Source of the DNA: Owenia fusiformis
Taxonomy: Eukaryota > Annelida > Polychaeta > Sabellida > Oweniidae
Length of the DNA: 64,000 bases
Assembly (NCBI GenBank): GCA_903813345.2
Contig: CAIIXF020000010.1
Location: 16,193,181-16,257,180, forward strand
Direction of reading: 5' to 3'
Numbering within the stretch: the first letter of the stretch is position 1; every line of letters begins with the position of its first letter. The notes beneath the pieces are model-generated. The model did no database searches. It saw only the letters and a program-made list of their open reading frames with translations, and was not told the DNA's origin. Both the position numbers and the translations under genes were made by a program. Positions 58,126-64,000 of this stretch are shown here, piece after piece.

Positions 58126-58690
58126 CAGATATCGTTGTACCATATTAAAGTGTGTGCGAATCTTTATAGAGAACTATTAATAGGGCTCAACCAAAGTTTG
58201 GATAGACAGATAGGTGTGAAAGGATATAATCCACATCTTTTCAAGTCTAGCTTTGAAACATATTCTATATTTCAAATACGTACTCAAGGTGTTACTTGTA
58301 AGGTATACTTTCATGTATTGATAGTTTTGAGTATATATTTTGGATAAATATTCAAAACGTGTACATATCTTACTCTTACTCTTACATATCAAACGTTATG
58401 GTGGCATATTTTGTACCATTCGATGAACAATACCCTGAGCAAAGATCTTATTTATTCAACTTCTGATGGTAAACAGTTATTTGCTTGATTAAAGCTCCAC
58501 AGTTTAGATCGAACGAATCTGAAGTTGACATTTGAATTAAGCATAATCACGAATTAAAGTAGTATTCATGTGAAAACGTCAATCTTTCTGTTAAAGTAGT
58601 AGATCCCCGGATAAAGGAAAATGATGACAATGACATGCTGACATAAAACAACATCATAGAATATGATATCATAATCAGTATCGTTCTTAC

Positions 58691-58871
58691 ATGCCTCAGA
58701 TCCAAATCCTTTTAGATCAAGAAATATTTTATCATAACTTTGTAATACAATTGAGAAGGATATCTTAACAGATGGCAGAACCAAGCGATTGACAGATATT
58801 TCGGGCGAGTTTAAGACGCTAGTATCATGTAACTCTCCGACACATTCCATCTGTTGCTGTGCTTTTCCCAT
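58691..58871 (-). CDS. Possible first coding exon, unknown protein
   Basis: The minus strand opens with ATG in context GGAAATGGG, reads MGKAQQQMECVGELHDTSVL and continues to a GSEA segment that meets a good donor (GGCAT|GTAAGAAC). The composition is protein-like and the stretch has several CpGs in otherwise AT-rich DNA. No family is recognised and no following exon was found downstream on the minus strand, so it remains a candidate. Confidence 0.3.
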
Positions 58872-60115
58872 TTCCACTTAGGTGCATACACATTTTGTAA
58901 TTTCAGAATTCCGACTTTTTATTTGTAAAACAGTATAATATCTAGTAAAAAGAATACATATTTATAATTGTCACTGCAATGCATTCGATTCATTGTTTAC
59001 ATGATTGCCGACATTTCTCAAAGAAACATGCATTCTATCGAATTTTGATAGATTTGTTATAAGCAATCAATTCATGTTCAACCATATGCAATATTTTTAA
59101 TCTCAGACGGTATTACTCAATGAAGAGCAAGGGATCCCCCTTTATTGGCAATTGACCCCTGAATACGACCGTCCATATCAAAAAATGTATTACAACTAAT
59201 TTGGTGAAAAACTAACATATTATAACCATATGTTATTCATAATAAAATGTTAAAACATTGATTTTGTATATATACGGTATTTTAAGGAACACATACCGCA
59301 AAATTATAGCCAAGAAACTTAATGTATATATTAAAAATATTTTCATATGATTTTCTTTTAATGTTTGTACTTTAAATTGTGAAAAAATACGAAATAGTTT
59401 TTACATGTTTTTTTAACCCTGCTAATGACATGCATTACTCGGCCTAAAAGCCCGCCGTATTTATCACGGCTATACAAAAATAAATAACGCGCGACATATA
59501 ATAAAGCTAGACGTCCTAGAAATTTCATGCCATGGACTACACCCTTCAAAACGAATAAACCCTTCTAATCGGAAAATGTAAACACATACATTTAGGAAAT
59601 GGAAAATACGAATTATGAGTTAGCATTAGGCAGACTTCCTTAAGACGCATGATCTGTCTTACTACAATACCAATTACAGTGATGAATGGACAGTTAAATG
59701 TTAGTCATGTAATTACGAGAACCCATTAATGAATACACCCAGGGTTTAAGAGTCATGATAAATCGCAGTGGTTCGTGTGTCTTAACAATTTGAATAAGTT
59801 AAAATAAATAAGTTAAATTTAGAGGCGAGCACGAAGTTGATTTGCTGTCAGGTCTTGATGATACGGCAGATGGAAATGTCCCTCAAAGTTAACAGGGATG
59901 CTTATCTCAAAGGAAATCGAATAGATCATCAAATGTTTACCATGGATGTTATATTTTGCTTTATTTTAATGAACGTGACATTGGCTAATTACCATCGGTT
60001 GGGTTAAGGGCATTGTTATTCCTATGGGAAAGAAATGATTTGGAAAATCCATATTTTGTAATTAAAGGGATATGTTACAGGTAATTTCTAAATATAATAG
60101 TGAAACATGTCTATC
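58872..60115. other. Noncoding, nothing recognised
   Basis: AT-rich; no repeat or coding frame supported. Confidence 0.4.
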
Positions 60116-60660
60116 AGTTGCTGGAATTACACCAGAAGCCAAAAAACACTTTAGTGGAAAGCGCTTTACCAAATCGCCATCCTGATTACACCAACATTTC
60201 TAAAGCGAATTTTATTTTGGAATTGCACCTGTCATTTCTAAAACGCCTTTCATACACTTTTAACGATGTAGCTATCCAGGAGAATATCCAGCAGATGTAC
60301 ATCTAGAATAAATGTATTTTTTTAGCATCTAAGAGAAAACGTAACCGAAACTTTTGCCAGTGATGTGAACTTACTTTCAATTTTTGAGATATAATTTGAT
60401 GACCTATTGCATTTTTGGGTCCCATCCATCATTTCTTGTATTTTTTCGATGGCCCAAGTGTAACTTTTTATATGGAATCCGATTTGAAATCGGGAATAAA
60501 AGATACATACATACATACACTACATTCCTAAAGCGCCTATGGTCCTGGGAGTTTTGGAAAAGCGCTTTTGTAAAACCGCAATATTAATCGTGATTACACC
60601 TATTTTTCAAAACGGGTTGAAAAGCGCCTTCTTAAAAGGCATGGTGTAATTCCTGCGACA
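60116..60660. mobile_element. Small TIR element with AAAGCGC motifs
   Basis: Left TTGCTGGAATTACACCAG and right GGTGTAATTCCTGCGA are inverted. AAAGCGC or AAAACGCC recurs near both ends, and a CATACATA run lies at 60506-60520. The plus-strand open frame at 60100-60306 is within it and not a gene. Exact limits are uncertain. Confidence 0.6.
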
Positions 60661-61363
60661 AACCCCCGCAAATAATGTTGCTTATTCAGAAACATTGCTC
60701 TGCTCACACTAAAATCATAACAATCGTTGGTAGCTGTCTTTTTCTTAACGATCTCAATATCAATGCCGATAATCTAAGCTATTAAGAATCAACGAAACAT
60801 CAATACTTTTTAAAATAAACGTCCTACGAAAATACTCTTCGCGTTTCGACCGACTGGGGTTTATCGTATTTTATTTTTCGAGAATGAAATAAAAACAATA
60901 AAAAGTGTATAGAAGATACTTCGAGACCATATACAATGACCATATAACAGTGGTGCGATTAGCTTTAATTCATAATATGGAGGAAAATAAGGTCGAAGGC
61001 ATCGCAACTTTATATTTGTTGAATTGTCCCCAGATTCACGTCAAACTTTGATGTGAGGTACTTCATCAACCCTTGAGTGGAACTCATTATCTTGATGAAT
61101 TGAATGACTCCATATGGGATATTTAAGGCTCTCGGAATTAATTTTGCAAATAATTTACTGAAACAAATCACAGTGAATTATCTTTCAAGAAATAACGATG
61201 TTACGATGCCCTTATCTATCATGTCACTTGCAATCTCCCGCCGAATGTTATCATGTAAGGTCGTGCTGAATCTCATTTGACAGACTAATTTCTTTTGCAG
61301 GATATCATATTTTGCACTGGAGAACAAATGGATTCTGAGGATTTATTAAATTGTATGGTTATC
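60661..61363. other. Noncoding, nothing recognised
   Basis: No supported feature. Confidence 0.4.
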
Positions 61364-61468
61364 GCAAATAATGCATCTCATAGTTTAATGCAAATAATGC
61401 ATCTCATAGTTTAATGCAAATAATGCATCTCATAGTTTAATGCAAATAATGCATCTTATATTTTAATG
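61364..61468 (+). repeat. 26-bp tandem repeat, 4 units, with POU octamer
   Basis: GCAAATAATGCATCTCATAG plus TTTAAT repeats at 61364, 61390, 61416 and 61442. Three junctions create ATGCAAAT, the POU-factor octamer, followed by AATGCAT. Confidence 0.9.
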
Positions 61469-62228
61469 ATGCAAAAGTATTAACTAGATATAGTAAACAA
61501 AGATAGCTGCTTTTTGAAGAGCATTGGAATATTTACCAGGTCACTGATACAGCGAATTGAATTTTATTCTCAAATCTGCCACTTTTTTCAATAATACACC
61601 TTTCTACTTTTTCAAAACACACTCACGTCGTAGCAATCCAAAGTAGTTCTTCAGTCGAATGTAAATCACATCCTCTTAGATTGTTTTTCGCCGATGTAAT
61701 TAAACTCATTATTTACTACTGTAGGCCTAGTCTATTTTATTGAATTTCTAAGACTGTCAGATGATGTAATGATATTTATGTCTGAGTGAGCGAGTTTATG
61801 CTTACATTTTTATTCATCCTTAAAATAGGTATAAAATACTTCAGGATTTAAAGCCCAGAAAATTAAATTGACTTGTATTGTGGATGATTTTAAACACGAG
61901 AGTTTTGTATAATACTTTCGATGAGTGTGGGAGTGACCTTTTTGGTAATTCATCATGATACTGCATTTTTTTAAACTCAAATGCCAACTTACATCGATCT
62001 TATCTGATTTTAAGAACAGCCGCTCACATGTTGTGAAATAAACATTATTATTTTCATGTTATACTATATACTGTGTCCTGATTGGCTGGAATATGATAAT
62101 CATGTCTAGCTTTATGGGAATATTATTTTCTAATCGAATTTCATAAATGGATTATTAAATAGCAACATTTTGTTTTTTAAATGACAGCCATTGTAGACCT
62201 GCGACGAGGTGAACGACACATTATATCT
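61469..62228. other. Noncoding, nothing recognised
   Basis: No supported feature. Confidence 0.4.
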
Positions 62229-62426
62229 TTAATGGAGACATTTCAGTATGTACATATTTAAAGGAAATTGAACCTGAACAGTAAATGGGACAAATGGGGC
62301 AATCACATCCGTCGATAATAGCAGGATAACGTTTATAAGTAAGTTATTTCTATGGCTAGAAGACGGAGAGTTGCCACAATGATGGTGTTTTGTTCCCGAC
62401 CCGTGGGGCAGGTCGTTACAGTTCAT
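62229..62426 (-). CDS. Weak coding candidate, 65 codons
   Basis: Minus-strand frame beginning MNCNDLPHGSGTKHHHCGN, with a hydrophobic stretch (LLINVILLLSTDVIAPFVPF). Its first half is GC-richer than its surroundings. No family or splice partner was found, and it may be chance. Confidence 0.15.
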   Translation of the reverse strand: MNCNDLPHGSGTKHHHCGNSPSSSHRNNLLINVILLLSTDVIAPFVPFTVQVQFPLNMYILKCLH

Positions 62427-62847
62427 TTTCGCCTAAGTTATTCTATTTCCGCTATTCCCGGGGATTTTCGACCAATCTGAGGGTATCACAGTAAAAACAT
62501 CCAATTTTCACATACACTTTAATTTCGCAATCACTGTACACTTTGCGAAAACGCGAAAATTAGAGGCAGGAAAAATAAAAGTGTTATACAGTATATCGAC
62601 AATTACATTGACCTTTTCGGTGACAATAGCATTTACATTTCCGTTATTAAGTTAGTGTAGCTCACGATACCCATAGTCAGACAAACTCTATTATCGTTAC
62701 CATAATTGGCTAATTTCAAGGCTTTTGTAGTATTTGACAACTTGACTGATTCCTTCCTATGTTAGAAGCAGGATAAGTAGTTAAGTGCCGTGAAATTGAT
62801 TGAATTCGTCAATCTTCCCAAATTCCACGGTGAGCAACCATACCGCA

Positions 62848-62885
62848 CCGGGGATCGACCCCGGTGCGTTACACTTAAATTGTAA
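62848..62885. other. GC-rich hairpin CGCACCGGGG-loop-CCCCGGTGCG
   Basis: A 10-bp perfect stem with loop ATCGA, followed by GTTACAC...GTAACGC. A related TAACGCACCGGT and GCACCGGTGC lie at 63186-63232. The stem resembles a tRNA T-arm, but no A-box is placed correctly, so it is not called a tRNA. Confidence 0.5.
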
Positions 62886-63712
62886 CGCTCCGGAGTGATA
62901 AGGAACGAAGAACTCCTATGTACCATTCAAAGTACAATATATTAAGGAATGATCCAGATCGATTAGATCAGTGATAACTAGCCTATATAATGCAAACAAG
63001 ATGTAAAAGCACAAGCAACATTAAAATATTTTGATGTTTTTTATTATTTTTATGAAATATACAGAGTATTCCTAGATTGTGCGAGAATATATCTTATCAA
63101 CATGATCCTTATGGTTGCATGCAAAATTGTGTCAGTTTAGGAGTTAAATGGTGGTCAGTTTTATGAGATATCACTAAATCTAGTTGTAACGCACCGGTCA
63201 TATTAGGCCAATATTTGGAAACGCACCGGTGCTTTATTCATTTGTTAATATTCCCCTATATTATAGGTCATACTGATAACATAAGAACAATAATATTTCC
63301 AGATGTTCGGTATCGTACCTCTAGATCCCCCCCTGGATGATGTACTGGTAGGTGGAAACACTTCGAATACGACGCCACCATATATTCAAATCTATAAATT
63401 TTAAAATGAGAATGGGAAAGGGTATATCTATGGAACTAGGGGCAAGACGGATTTTTTGACACACCCATTCACAAATGCATTGAGTGTAGTTCTACCCTAC
63501 GAAACAATAACGCTTTCAATCGATTGGTACTGATGTTCAAAGTATACAATATTTTATTCATTTGGAAATGTACGGTTTAGTTTTTACGTTGATAATTGTG
63601 AAATAATTTTATAACATTTGCTGCAGGGTATAAGAACGGATACACACGAAATGTTATCAAAGTCACTGGTCAGTATCAAGATGCGGTAGCGGCCGTTACC
63701 TTCTCATCTAAG

Positions 63713-63760
63713 ATGGCGGATGGTAAATGTCGATTTCGATATATTTTGTTTTCATCGAAT
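63713..63760 (+). CDS. Possible first coding exon at the right edge (ATGGCGGA start)
   Basis: TAAGATGGCGGATG is followed by GTAAATG, a usable donor, after ten coding bases (M-A-D-). AAGATGGCGG is the YY1-type start context seen in many animal promoters, and GC content rises locally (GCGGTAGCGGCCGTTACC). Without splicing the frame stops after 16 codons (63713-63763). Any further exons lie beyond the window. Confidence 0.3.
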
Positions 63761-63850
63761 TAAACTACTTTATAGTTGACGTAATGCTTTGATATTTGAA
63801 CTTGATAAATCTGAGATATCATGGAAACTTATGAGTATGACCATTTATTC

Positions 63851-64000
63851 TTAAATCATACGTGGACGCCATAATTCAACTGTATGTTACACCGCTTAAG
63901 GGAAGGTAAATGGAAGTGAATTTTGCAAAATCAAACTTCAGTTACCTTCCCTTAAGCGGTGTAACATATAATTGAATTATGGCGCCCGTGTATGATTTAA
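63851..64000. mobile_element. 150-bp fold-back mini-element with TTAA ends
   Basis: Left arm TTAAATCATACGTGGACGCC and onward through ACACCGCTTAAGGGAAGGTA is mirrored by the right arm ending GTATGATTTAA. Arms are about 65 bp with a few mismatches and a loop of about 20 bp. TTAA at both ends fits a TTAA target (piggyBac or Kolobok type). The right TTAA is the last bases of the window. Confidence 0.85.

Noticed and set aside
62820-62885. tRNA-like T-arm ACCGGGGATCGACCCCGGT
   Set aside because: The stem is too long for a T-arm and no A-box or acceptor stem was found at the right spacing.

Overview
This is AT-rich, intron-bearing, transposon-dense animal DNA with very low gene density. The one clear protein gene is an intronless FMRFamide/myosuppressin-receptor-like GPCR. 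The interspersed repeats (a long element opening with a Cys/Thr-rich CACTTGTCTGTCTGTGCGTC-type tract, G-run mini-elements ending in CAGGCCCGTA, many small TIR elements) resemble those of marine invertebrates, most likely a mollusc. That assignment is inference.

Layout. 1-6188 holds an inverted double remnant of a mariner-type transposon, a polypyrimidine tract and a 61-bp satellite with a hairpin in each unit. 6189-7424 is the GPCR on the minus strand. 7425-11277 is noncoding, with one small TIR element, a G-run repeat and a 57-bp minisatellite. 11278-34033 (segment A) and 34725-46401 (segment B) are two direct copies of one locus. Each carries insertions the other lacks, so most transposons here have an empty site for comparison. 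A-only material: a 5.9-kb block (15803-21710) with exons of a spliced minus-strand gene, and two copies of a large TIR element with 9-bp target duplications. B-only material: five or six small elements with 8-bp, TA or TAA target duplications. 46458-47817 is a 33-bp minisatellite that appears to have grown out of the end of an adjacent Tc1-type element. 48-58 kb is mostly nested repeats. 58-64 kb is quieter, with weak exon candidates, and the window closes on a fold-back element.

Main interpretation. A and B are either a tandem segmental duplication or two divergent haplotypes laid end to end by the assembler. In the second case, the spliced gene at 17.5-21.1 kb would be a presence/absence polymorphism. 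B looks like the deletion form, because the breakpoint shows short microhomology and no transposon signature. No operon-like cooperation between genes is visible. The biology of the window is mobile-element turnover around a receptor gene and one unrecognised small gene.
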